Shown: positions 1-5,886 of the stretch, piece by piece
Position numbering within the stretch: position 1 is the first letter of the stretch
Layout of the letters: each line of letters starts with the position of its first letter
Origin: DASZGL01 sp035938875
GTDB taxonomy: Bacteria; Chloroflexota; Dormibacteria; Aeolococcales; Aeolococcaceae
Reading direction: 5' to 3'
Assembly: GCA_035938875.1 (NCBI GenBank)
Contig: DASZGL010000009.1
Span: 1-13,515, forward strand
Length of the DNA stretch: 13,515 bases
Position numbers and translations under genes: made by a program
The notes under the pieces: model-generated
What the model was told of the DNA's origin: nothing
Database searches by the model: none
What the model saw: the letters and a program-made list of their open reading frames with translations, nothing else

Positions 1-2
1 AG

Positions 3-1187
3 ACCTCGTCCACGGCGGCGACTGCGGGTCTGTCGCTCGACCCCGTCATCGCTGCGGGCAGGATCGCCCCCCTCGCCGCCTCGCTCGCCGACCGGGCGGA
101 ACGCGAGCGCCGGCTCTGCTCCGAGGTGGCCGAGGCGATGGTCGACGCTGGGCTGTTCTCACTGTGCGTTCCCCGCGCACTCGGCGGTCTGGAGTGCGAG
201 CCGGCCACGCTGATCCGGGTCGTCGAGGAGCTGGCACGGGCTGACGGCGCGGCGGGGTGGTGCCTGATGATCGGCGCCACCAGTGGCGCCGCCAGCGCCT
301 ACCTCTCGGAGGCCGCGGCGAGGCGGATCCACAGCGACCCTCGTGCCGTGGTTGGTGGGGTGTTCGCCCCGCGCGGTCGCGCCGTTGCCGCCAGTGATGG
401 CACATACCTGGTGTCGGGAAGGTGGGCCTTCGCCAGCGGTGTGCATCACTGCACGTGGCTGGTCGGGGGATGTCTCGTCGAGGACGCGGCGGGAACACGG
501 CTGCGCCCCGAGGGAGTACCCGATCCCCACCTCGCCTTCTTCCCCATCACCGAGGTGACCGTGCACGACACGTGGTCGGTTGCGGGACTTCGTGGCACCG
601 GCAGCCACGACATGGAGGTGCGCGAGTCGCGTGTCCTCGCCGACATGCTCGTGACGCTGGTCACCGGGCGGCCGGTGCAGAGCGGTCCCCTCTACGCGTT
701 TCCGGTGTTCGGCCTGCTGGCAACCGGCGTTGCCGCTGTCGCCCTGGGCATCGCCCGCGCCGCCAGCGACGACTTCGTCGCCCTCGCCGCCGACAAGGTG
801 CCGGGCGGCAGCACCCGCAGGCTGGCCGAGCGGGGCACAGTCCAGGCTGACGTCGCCCGTGCCGAGGCGGCGGTGCGCTCGGGTCGCGCACTGCTCATGG
901 AAACCGTCGACGAGGCCTACGCGGCCGCCCAGGCGGGGGGCGAGATGACCCTGCAGCGACGCACATCCCTGCGCCTGGCCGCCACCAACGCGACCACGGC
1001 GTCGGCACACGCGGTCGACCTCGTCTACACGGCAGCAGGGGGAAGCTCGATCTACGAGAGCTCGACGCTGCAGCGCCGCTTCCGCGACATCCACGTCGCC
1101 ACGCAGCACATCATGGTCTCGCCGTCGATGTACGAGCTCACCGGCCGGCTGCTGCTCGGCCTGCCCACCGACCCGGCGACGTTGTAG
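3..1187 (+). CDS. Acyl-CoA-dehydrogenase-fold flavoprotein (HsaA/HpaH-like monooxygenase or dehydrogenase), 5' partial
   Basis: The frame is open from the left edge with no ATG or GTG until GTG 126. The residues read before that codon (positions 3-125) already look like the family's N-terminal helix, with an Ala-rich stretch and the run DRAERERRLCSEV. The true start therefore probably lies just outside the window. About 394 residues are visible, close to a full family length of about 390-400. Recognisable parts are the N-terminal helical segment ending in PRALGG, the beta-domain stretch RWAFASG followed by HDTWSVAGLRGTGSHDM, and a C-terminal helical domain of the acyl-CoA_dh_2 type with TLQRRFRDIHVATQH. 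Members of this subgroup include flavin-dependent hydroxylases fed with reduced flavin by a separate reductase (HsaA, HpaB/HpaH types) and also true acyl-CoA dehydrogenases. No substrate can be assigned and no reductase gene is visible nearby. It converges on the next gene across a 66-nt gap. Confidence 0.85.
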   Translation, partial: TSSTAATAGLSLDPVIAAGRIAPLAASLADRAERERRLCSEVAEAMVDAGLFSLCVPRALGGLECEPATLIRVVEELARADGAAGWCLMIGATSGAASAYLSEAAARRIHSDPRAVVGGVFAPRGRAVAASDGTYLVSGRWAFASGVHHCTWLVGGCLVEDAAGTRLRPEGVPDPHLAFFPITEVTVHDTWSVAGLRGTGSHDMEVRESRVLADMLVTLVTGRPVQSGPLYAFPVFGLLATGVAAVALGIARAASDDFVALAADKVPGGSTRRLAERGTVQADVARAEAAVRSGRALLMETVDEAYAAAQAGGEMTLQRRTSLRLAATNATTASAHAVDLVYTAAGGSSIYESSTLQRRFRDIHVATQHIMVSPSMYELTGRLLLGLPTDPATL

Positions 1188-1210
1188 CCGTGGCAACGAC
1201 GCCCAGTGAC

Positions 1211-1255
1211 GACGCTGAGCCGCGACCGGCGCCGGTGGAGAAGGGCTGAAGCGTC
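1211..1255. other. Nested inverted repeats between convergent genes
   Basis: GACGCT at 1211-1216 pairs with AGCGTC at 1250-1255, with a further GC/GC pairing inside. Within this lies the perfect 12-nt palindrome ACCGGCGCCGGT at 1225-1236. The element fills most of the gap between a gene ending at 1187 on the plus strand and one ending at 1254 on the minus strand, so it could stop transcription from both sides. There is no T-run on either strand, so it is not a classical intrinsic terminator and may be chance pairing in GC-rich DNA. Confidence 0.25.
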
Positions 1256-1823
1256 AGCTCGAGGATGCGCCCTCGGATACCGGCGCGGTCGGCGGTGCAC
1301 TCGGCGGCGTCATCGTCGGAGTCGCTGCGCTGCGCGCCGTGGCCCGCGTCGTCGCCTTGCGAGGGCTGCTCGCGGTGCGCTTGGTCGCCGTCTTGCGCCG
1401 GGTTGCCGGCTTGCGCGCGGAGGTTGCCTTGCGCGTCGTTGCTTTGACGGCTCGGCGCGTTGCCGTCTTGGCGGTGGCACGGCGCCGCGCGGCGCGCTTG
1501 GGTGCCTTGGCGGTAGCGCGCTTTGCGGTGGTTCCCGCGGCGCGCGTCGCACGGCGTCCACGACCGATACCCCTCGGCGTCTGCGAGGAGATCGCCTTGA
1601 CCAGCCGGCTAATGGTGCTACGCACCTCCTTGTCGAGGCGGTTGACCATCTTCTCGAGCTCACGCAGTCGCTTCTCGAACTGCTCGACCGGGAGTGTGCG
1701 CAGGGCCCCCTGGACGACGCTCTGCAGGTCCCGTCCACCGGCGCGCCGTGGTGTCGGGGATGCTGCGGTCTTGCGCGGCCGTGCCGAAGAACCGCTCCTG
1801 GTCGGGGTTGCCGTTCGTGCCAT
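1254..1823 (-). CDS. Coiled-coil protein with histone-H1-like Lys/Arg/Ala tail
   Basis: This 189-residue protein has three parts. Residues 1-31 are a basic, disordered-looking head. Residues 33-80 are a helical segment with heptad-like hydrophobics (VEQFEKRLRELEKMVNRLDK), probably an oligomerising coiled coil. Residues 84-165 are low complexity and built of Ala, Lys, Arg and Thr in AKR/ATRRAT-like units, ending in a Pro/Ser-rich tip. Such tails occur in bacterial H1-like DNA-binding proteins and in the PHA-granule proteins PhaF/PhaM, so nucleoid or granule binding is a fair inference; no enzymatic domain is visible. The start is decided by GGGAGG at 1832-1837 (minus strand), 8 nt before ATG 1823. 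A second, out-of-frame ATG at 1830 lies only 1 nt from that site. No neighbour explains its role. Confidence 0.75.
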   Translation of the reverse strand: MARTATPTRSGSSARPRKTAASPTPRRAGGRDLQSVVQGALRTLPVEQFEKRLRELEKMVNRLDKEVRSTISRLVKAISSQTPRGIGRGRRATRAAGTTAKRATAKAPKRAARRRATAKTATRRAVKATTRKATSARKPATRRKTATKRTASSPRKATTRATARSAATPTMTPPSAPPTAPVSEGASSS

Positions 1824-1831
1824 TGCTCATG

Positions 1832-1837
1832 CCTCCC
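1832..1837 (-). promoter_or_regulatory. Ribosome binding site of the coiled-coil protein
   Basis: GGGAGG on the minus strand lies 8 nt upstream of ATG 1823. It selects this start over the out-of-frame ATG at 1830. Confidence 0.65.
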
Positions 1838-1885
1838 AGCTTGACCCCGTGCGATCACGTCGACACAGTCGGGTCGTCGGTGACA

Positions 1886-1914
1886 AGAGTCGGCATCCGC
1901 GCAGCCGATGTCAA
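1886..1914 (-). promoter_or_regulatory. Possible promoter of the coiled-coil protein gene
   Basis: On the minus strand a perfect TTGACA (-35 box) lies at 1914-1909. After 17 nt comes GACTCT at 1891-1886, which keeps only the A at position 2 and T at position 6 of a -10 box. The location, about 65 nt ahead of the start codon, fits. The weak -10 box limits confidence. Confidence 0.35.
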
Positions 1915-1984
1915 ACGCACGCGTCGGATGGGGACTGACCCTGCCTCGTCCATCACCACCGCGGGCGTGCCCGGGAGCTCATGG

Positions 1985-1993
1985 TGATACCCT
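1985..1993 (+). promoter_or_regulatory. Possible extended -10 promoter of the lipoprotein gene
   Basis: TGATACCCT fits the extended -10 form TGnTAnnnT. No convincing -35 box is seen, as is common for extended -10 promoters. A transcript starting near 2000 would have a leader of about 50 nt before the TTG at 2050 and would exclude the in-frame ATG at 1981 as the start. Confidence 0.3.
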
Positions 1994-2038
1994 CGCTGCC
2001 CTCACCGCCTGGCTGGGTCGCTCACCGGCTACCCTGCT

Positions 2039-2044
2039 GGAGGG
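2039..2044 (+). promoter_or_regulatory. Ribosome binding site deciding the TTG start at 2050
   Basis: GGAGGG lies 5 nt before TTG 2050. The upstream in-frame ATG at 1981 has no comparable site, and starting there would put an unlikely 23-residue extension in front of a good lipoprotein signal. Confidence 0.55.
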
Positions 2045-2049
2045 TCGCT

Positions 2050-2760
2050 TTGCGTTCTCATCGATGGCGTGCACGCCTGTCACCGTGGGTGGCTGTGCTC
2101 ACCGTGCTCATCGGCGTCGTGCTGAGCTCCTGCGGCAGCTCGAGCACGGGCAGCGGTGGTGCGGTGTCATCGACGCCGACGCCGACGCCGACGCCGGCAC
2201 CGACACCGAACTTCGAGAAAACGTTCAGCGAGAGTGATCTGACGCGTTTGGTCCTCCAGTCCACCGAGGGGCCGACCGGCCTTCCCTACGCGCCCAGCGG
2301 AGCGACGGTGGTAAGTCAGTACTGGGACTGCTGCCCCGACGTGGCGGCGGCATGGACTGGCGCAGGTTTCGTGAAACTGCTGGCGTCGAACTATCAGTCA
2401 CCCCAGGCGACCTTCAAGGACGGCACCACGTGGCCGCCTGGGGCAGGAATGGTCTTCAGCACCGTTGCCCTCTTTCACGACGCCGCGGGTGCCCGGCAGG
2501 CGCTCACCGCGTGGCATGGCTACGTGAGCAGGCTCAAGACGGGGGTGACCTCGCTCGCCGTGAAGGGGTTGGGGCCCGACGCTGTGGCGCTCGCGGCCGA
2601 TTCGGCTGTCCCACCGGCCGGCTCGGTCACGATCTACATCTACCTGTGGCGCGTTGGCAACGTCGTGCTGAGCATGCAGGCAGAGGGGAAGACCGGCACC
2701 TACACCGAGGCCGATGCGCGCCGGCTCGTCGACGTCGTCAACGCCCGCGCTCTCACGTAG
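2050..2760 (+). CDS. Secreted lipoprotein with Pro-Thr linker, unknown function
   Basis: Read from TTG 2050 this is a 236-residue lipoprotein. The n-region is basic (RSHRWRAR), the hydrophobic core is about residues 13-25, and the lipobox LSSC places the modified cysteine at residue 28. Residues 29-54 form a Gly/Ser-rich then Thr-Pro repeat linker, placing the globular part away from the membrane. That part (about 55-236) carries a CC pair in YWDCCPD, an alternating strand-like segment (VTIYIYLWRVGNVVLSMQAE) and a final helix ending VVNARALT. It resembles small secreted actinobacterial domains that may bind a ligand, but I do not recognise a named family. An ATG at 1981 is in frame, but the signal peptide and GGAGGG site favour 2050. 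It stands 72 nt before the redox operon on the same strand; read-through is possible, although a GC hairpin lies between. Confidence 0.75.
   Translation: MRSHRWRARLSPWVAVLTVLIGVVLSSCGSSSTGSGGAVSSTPTPTPTPAPTPNFEKTFSESDLTRLVLQSTEGPTGLPYAPSGATVVSQYWDCCPDVAAAWTGAGFVKLLASNYQSPQATFKDGTTWPPGAGMVFSTVALFHDAAGARQALTAWHGYVSRLKTGVTSLAVKGLGPDAVALAADSAVPPAGSVTIYIYLWRVGNVVLSMQAEGKTGTYTEADARRLVDVVNARALT
2172..2207 (+). repeat. Short in-frame tandem repeat coding the Pro-Thr linker
   Basis: GACGCC is repeated four times at 2172-2195, followed by the degenerate copies GGCACC and GACACC. The unit is 6 nt, so copy-number change would alter linker length by two residues without breaking the frame. Confidence 0.7.
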
Positions 2761-2774
2761 CACCTCGGTGCCGC

Positions 2775-2792
2775 GGGCCGCAACCTCGGCCC
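2775..2792 (+). terminator. GC hairpin after the lipoprotein gene, no T-run
   Basis: GGGCCG at 2775-2780 and CGGCCC at 2787-2792 are perfect inverted arms around a 6-nt loop, 14 nt after the lipoprotein stop. The following bases (ATCATCAAAA) are AT-rich but are not a T-run. It could be a weak terminator or an operator just upstream of the operon promoter. Confidence 0.3.
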
Positions 2793-2819
2793 ATCATCAA
2801 AATGAAAGGAAGCGGACCC

Positions 2820-2832
2820 TAGCCTTGCCCGC
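2820..2832 (+). promoter_or_regulatory. Leaderless -10 box of the redox operon
   Basis: TAGCCT at 2820-2825 fits the TAnnnT form and ends exactly 7 nt before GTG 2833, the spacing expected when transcription begins at the start codon. No Shine-Dalgarno site is placed well for that GTG. A -35 box is not clear; the region at 2793-2810 is locally AT-rich. Confidence 0.45.
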
Positions 2833-3138
2833 GTGGCAAGCCTCCAGCCGCTGACACCGACGGATCGCGATCGCGGCCTGGTCCGGCTGCGCCGCATCAC
2901 CATCGGCGTCGCCGCGGGCTCGGTGGCAGCCGTCGCAGGGGTCGCCTATGTCGCGGCTGCCACGCTGCCGGGATCGACGACCGCGGCGTCGGCCACACCG
3001 TCGTCGTCGGGGTCGGCGGCCGGCGACACGTCGGCGAGCGGCACATTGGGAACGACCGGCAGCGGCCTCAGCGCGCCCGCCCAGGCACCGACCAGCGGTG
3101 GGTCGGGAAGCGGCTCGGTCACCAGCGGTGGTTCCTGA
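2833..3138 (+). CDS. Small membrane-anchored Ser/Gly/Thr-rich protein, first gene of the redox operon
   Basis: This 101-residue protein has a basic cytoplasmic start (residues 1-20, DRDRGLVRLRR) and one membrane helix at about 21-43. The tail (about 46-101) is rich in Ser, Gly, Thr and Ala with the island LSAPAQAP and ends VTSGGS. The tail is probably outside the membrane and disordered. From memory, unverified, actinobacterial ferric-reductase/ApbE clusters often begin with a similar short protein, or with an FMN_bind protein that starts with the same kind of anchor and linker. Here no FMN_bind domain follows: the stop overlaps the start of apbE (TGATG at 3136-3140). It may be a conserved small partner or the remnant of an FMN_bind protein. 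The GTG start is supported by a TAGCCT box 7 nt upstream. Confidence 0.7.
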   Translation: MASLQPLTPTDRDRGLVRLRRITIGVAAGSVAAVAGVAYVAAATLPGSTTAASATPSSSGSAAGDTSASGTLGTTGSGLSAPAQAPTSGGSGSGSVTSGGS

Positions 3139-4064
3139 TGGCGATGGGGAGGGCAAGCTGGCGCGCCCTGGGCACGTCGGTTCACGTCCTCGCCACCGAC
3201 GGCAGCGACGTCGACCGCGCCACCGCCGTGGTCGGCGCCGCGCTCACCGAGGTCGATGAGACCTACAGCCGGTTCCGTGACGACAGCGAGCTGAGCCGGC
3301 TGAACGCCCGGCCCAACCAGGCGACGGTGGTCAGCCCGCTGCTGATGACCGCGATCACCGCGGCGCTGCGTGGAGCGCGGTGCAGCGACGGCGCCGTCGA
3401 CCCGACCGTGGGCAGGGCGATGCGACTCATCGGCTACGACGGCGACTTCGCCGACCTGCCTCGCGACGGCGCAGCCATCACCCTTCGTGTCGAGCAGGTG
3501 GCCGGCTGGCGGACGATACGGATCGACCGTTTCAGCCACAGCGTCACCATCCCCACGGGCGTCGAGCTCGACCTCGGCTCGACGGGCAAGGCCCTCGCCG
3601 CCGACGTCGCCGCCGCCGCGGCTCATCGCGCTCTCGGGCACGGCGGAGTTCTGGTCAGCCTTGGCGGTGACATCGCCACCGCCGGCGAGGCGCCGTCGGG
3701 CGGATGGCGCATCCTCGTCGCCGAGGACAGCGAGACGCCGCCGGACGGCGACGGCGAGACCATATGCATCGAGGGCGGCGGGCTGGCCACGTCGAGCACG
3801 ACAGTGCGTCGCTGGACTCGTGGTGGCATCAGCCTGCACCACATCGTCGACCCTCGCACCTGCCTCCCCGCGCAGAGTCCTTGGAGGACGGTCACGGTCG
3901 CGGCGTCGTCGTGTGTCGACGCCAACGTCGCCGCCACCGCTGCCATCGTTCGCGGCGATGGCGCGCCGGCCTGGCTGGACGGTCTGGGACTCCCGGCGCG
4001 CCTGGTGGCGGTCGATGGCGCCGTGCGCTACGCGGCGGCATGGCCGCTGGCGGTGGCGCGATGA
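3138..4064 (+). CDS. apbE: FAD:protein FMN transferase (ApbE family)
   Basis: ApbE enzymes use FAD and Mg2+ to attach FMN through a phosphoester bond to Thr or Ser of an acceptor protein. Family motifs appear in order over 308 residues: LGTSVHV (11-17), FRDDSELSRLN (46-56), DPTVG (88-92), DLGSTGKALAAD (145-156), SLGGDI (174-179), GLATSS (215-220), HHIVDP (234-239) and a Cys-Val-Asp-Ala-Asn segment (259-263) where the family usually has an ADALSTA-like metal and flavin site. There is no signal peptide or lipobox, so it probably acts in the cytoplasm. It is coupled to the gene before (TGATG) and after (ATGA). No FMN_bind-domain acceptor is encoded in this window, so its target is either the unusual small protein upstream or a protein encoded elsewhere. 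Length is normal for the family. Confidence 0.92.
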   Translation: MAMGRASWRALGTSVHVLATDGSDVDRATAVVGAALTEVDETYSRFRDDSELSRLNARPNQATVVSPLLMTAITAALRGARCSDGAVDPTVGRAMRLIGYDGDFADLPRDGAAITLRVEQVAGWRTIRIDRFSHSVTIPTGVELDLGSTGKALAADVAAAAAHRALGHGGVLVSLGGDIATAGEAPSGGWRILVAEDSETPPDGDGETICIEGGGLATSSTTVRRWTRGGISLHHIVDPRTCLPAQSPWRTVTVAASSCVDANVAATAAIVRGDGAPAWLDGLGLPARLVAVDGAVRYAAAWPLAVAR

Positions 4065-4636
4065 ACGACACCGTCCTCTGGTACACCACCCGAGGCGCCG
4101 GTGCGGTGTCGTTGATCCTCTTCAGCGCAGTCGTCGTCCTCGGCATCCTGGCCTCGGTGCGAGTGCAGTCGGCTGCCTGGCCACGCTTCCTGACCACGGG
4201 GCTGCACCGGAACCTTGCGCTGCTGGCGGTCGTGTTCCTCGGGCTGCACATCGTGACCGCGGTCGTCGATCCCTTCGTGTCGCTGGGCTTCGGCGCCGCG
4301 GCGATCCCGTTCTCATCGCCCTACCGGCGCCTCTGGCTGGGCCTCGGTGTCGTCGCCCTGGACCTTTTTCTGGCCATCGTGATCACCAGCCTGATGCGCC
4401 CGCTCCTCGGCCACCGCGCGTGGCGCGCGGTGCACTGGTTGGCGTACATGTCGTGGCCGGTGGCGGTCATCCACGGCCTCGGCACCGGCAGCGACTCGCG
4501 TCAGATGTGGATGCTGGCCATCGACGTCGCCTGCATGGCGACAGTCGTCGGCGCGGTTGCGCTGCGACTGACCCAGCGCCAGGGCGACATGCTGTCGGCT
4601 TCGACGTCGCACACCGCCGGCGCCGTGGACGGCTGA
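4061..4636 (+). CDS. Ferric-reductase-like transmembrane cytochrome b (heme core only)
   Basis: This 191-residue integral membrane protein has about five or six hydrophobic segments (roughly 11-32, 50-70, 92-112, 122-140, 150-170). Two histidine pairs, H49/H63 (13 residues between) and H125/H138 (12 between), match the spacing of the bis-heme core in the ferric reductase/NADPH oxidase superfamily. They suggest two stacked b-type hemes carrying electrons across the membrane. The FAD- and NAD-binding domains that follow this core in full-length reductases are absent, so electrons must come from another protein; the next two genes encode suitable donors. The start overlaps the apbE stop as ATGA at 4061-4064. 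A YedZ/MsrQ-like role is an alternative, but no MsrP gene is near. Transport direction and acceptor are unknown. Confidence 0.85.
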   Translation: MNDTVLWYTTRGAGAVSLILFSAVVVLGILASVRVQSAAWPRFLTTGLHRNLALLAVVFLGLHIVTAVVDPFVSLGFGAAAIPFSSPYRRLWLGLGVVALDLFLAIVITSLMRPLLGHRAWRAVHWLAYMSWPVAVIHGLGTGSDSRQMWMLAIDVACMATVVGAVALRLTQRQGDMLSASTSHTAGAVDG

Positions 4637-4641
4637 GGTGA
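4636..4641 (+). promoter_or_regulatory. Ribosome binding site favouring ATG 4650
   Basis: AGGTGA, a perfect match to the anti-Shine-Dalgarno core, lies 8 nt before ATG 4650. The upstream in-frame GTG at 4638 sits inside this site and has none of its own. Confidence 0.55.
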
Positions 4642-4649
4642 CCTGGCTC

Positions 4650-5885
4650 ATGACAATGCCGTGCCTTCTCAGTGGTCCGCCGCTCGACGCGGGTGGCGAA
4701 CGCCTGCACTCGCAGCTGACGCGATTGGGTCCACTTCCTCCGCCGCAACGAAGGGGCGAGGTGATCGATGAGCTCGAGGTGGCGGGGCTCCTGGGGCGGG
4801 GTGGCGCGGGCTTTCCGGTGGCGACGAAATGGCGCGCGGTCGCCGGTCGTGGCGCGGGCGACGCCGTGGTCCTCGTCAACGGCGCCGAGGGCGAGCCGCT
4901 GAGCCACAAGGATCGCCTTCTCATGACCAGCCGGCCCCACCTGGTCATCGACGGCGCATTGCTCGCCGCCGACGCGGTCGGTGCCGAGGAGATCGTCTTC
5001 TACGTCGGCAGCGACCACCGCGCAGCGCAGCAGGCACTGAGCCGCGCCCTCGCCGAACGTGGCAGCGAGATCACCCGTCCGCTTCGTCTGGTCCCGTCGC
5101 CGACCGGGTACGTCGCCGGCGAAGAGTCTGCCGCGGTCCACTACGTCAACGACTCCGTGGCCCTGCCGGTGACCACGCCACCGCGACCCTTCGAGCGGGG
5201 CGTCCGCGGCCGCCCGACGCTGGTGCAGAACGTCGAGAGTCTCGCCGCCGCGGCACTGGTCGCCCGATTCGGCGGCGCCTGGTACCGCTCCGCGGGACGG
5301 GAGGTGACCAAGGGAACGTCGCTGGTGACGGTGGCCGGCTCAGTCCCACGACCCGGTGTTGTCGAGATCGAGCTGGGCACGACCGTCGGTGAGGTGACCA
5401 GCGCCGCGGGCGGAAGACGCGGCGAGGTGAGCGCGGTCCTGCTCGGCGGCTACTTCGGCGCCTGGGCCGGCGTCGACGACGCCTGGGATCAACCGCTGGA
5501 CCCGGCGATGCTGCGCGCCCGCCAGCTCACCTTCGGGTGTGGTGTCGTGTCGCTGTTGCCCGCGGGCGCGTGCGGTGTCGAAACCGCCGCGTGGATCATG
5601 GAGTACCTCGCCTCGTCGAGTGCGCAGCAGTGCGGACCGTGCGTCTTCGGGCTGAGGGCGATCGCCGACGCGACCATGCGCGTCGCCACCAACAGGGCGG
5701 CTGAGCACGACCTCGAGCGGATCACCCGCTGGAGCGGGCAGCTCGCCGGCCGCGGGGCGTGCCGCCATCCCGACGGCGCTGTGGCGATGATGCGCAGCGC
5801 ACTCGGTGTCTTCGCCGACGATTTCGCGGTGCATCAGGACAACCGTCGCTGCCTGCATGGCTCAATGCGGAGCGCCGTGGCCTGA
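4650..5885 (+). CDS. NuoF-like FMN/Fe-S oxidoreductase (complex I 51-kDa subunit family)
   Basis: The 411-residue protein carries the NuoF flavin and nucleotide motifs: GRGGAGFP (49-56), NGAEGEPLSHKD (77-88), GYVAGEES (153-160) and RPTLVQNVESLA (188-199). An SLBB-like region follows. The Fe-S domain has C328 and C331 (QQCGPC) and C371 (CRHPDG). Canonical NuoF uses four cysteines (CGxCxPC plus a distant one); the first is Ala here (position 325), so only three ligands are present. I recall ESAxQCGPC as usual in this stand-alone actinobacterial branch, so it is probably a family trait, not damage. No NuoE or other complex I gene is nearby. It likely oxidises NAD(P)H and passes electrons to the adjacent ferredoxin. 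Start 4650 is chosen on its AGGTGA site; GTG 4638 would add four residues. The stop is 1 nt from the ferredoxin start. Confidence 0.85.
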   Translation: MTMPCLLSGPPLDAGGERLHSQLTRLGPLPPPQRRGEVIDELEVAGLLGRGGAGFPVATKWRAVAGRGAGDAVVLVNGAEGEPLSHKDRLLMTSRPHLVIDGALLAADAVGAEEIVFYVGSDHRAAQQALSRALAERGSEITRPLRLVPSPTGYVAGEESAAVHYVNDSVALPVTTPPRPFERGVRGRPTLVQNVESLAAAALVARFGGAWYRSAGREVTKGTSLVTVAGSVPRPGVVEIELGTTVGEVTSAAGGRRGEVSAVLLGGYFGAWAGVDDAWDQPLDPAMLRARQLTFGCGVVSLLPAGACGVETAAWIMEYLASSSAQQCGPCVFGLRAIADATMRVATNRAAEHDLERITRWSGQLAGRGACRHPDGAVAMMRSALGVFADDFAVHQDNRRCLHGSMRSAVA

Positions 5886-5886
5886 G

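Noticed and set aside
159..1196. Long antisense frame (345 codons) across the acyl-CoA-dehydrogenase-like gene
   Set aside because: It mirrors a clear gene on the plus strand, has no recognisable domain and is Gly/Arg/His-rich as expected of antisense frames in GC-rich DNA.
1206..1938. Plus-strand frames of about 200 codons over the Lys/Arg/Ala-rich gene
   Set aside because: They are antisense readings of the low-complexity tail; the minus strand has the ribosome site and the coiled-coil segment.
1981..2049. ATG 1981 as lipoprotein start
   Set aside because: It would put 23 Pro/Trp-rich residues before the signal peptide, lacks a ribosome site and overlaps a likely extended -10 box.
4650..5885. 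Part of a complex I (nuo) or formate/hydrogen dehydrogenase operon
   Set aside because: No NuoE, NuoG, hydrogenase or formate dehydrogenase gene flanks it; the neighbours are ferredoxin, ferric-reductase-like and two-component genes.
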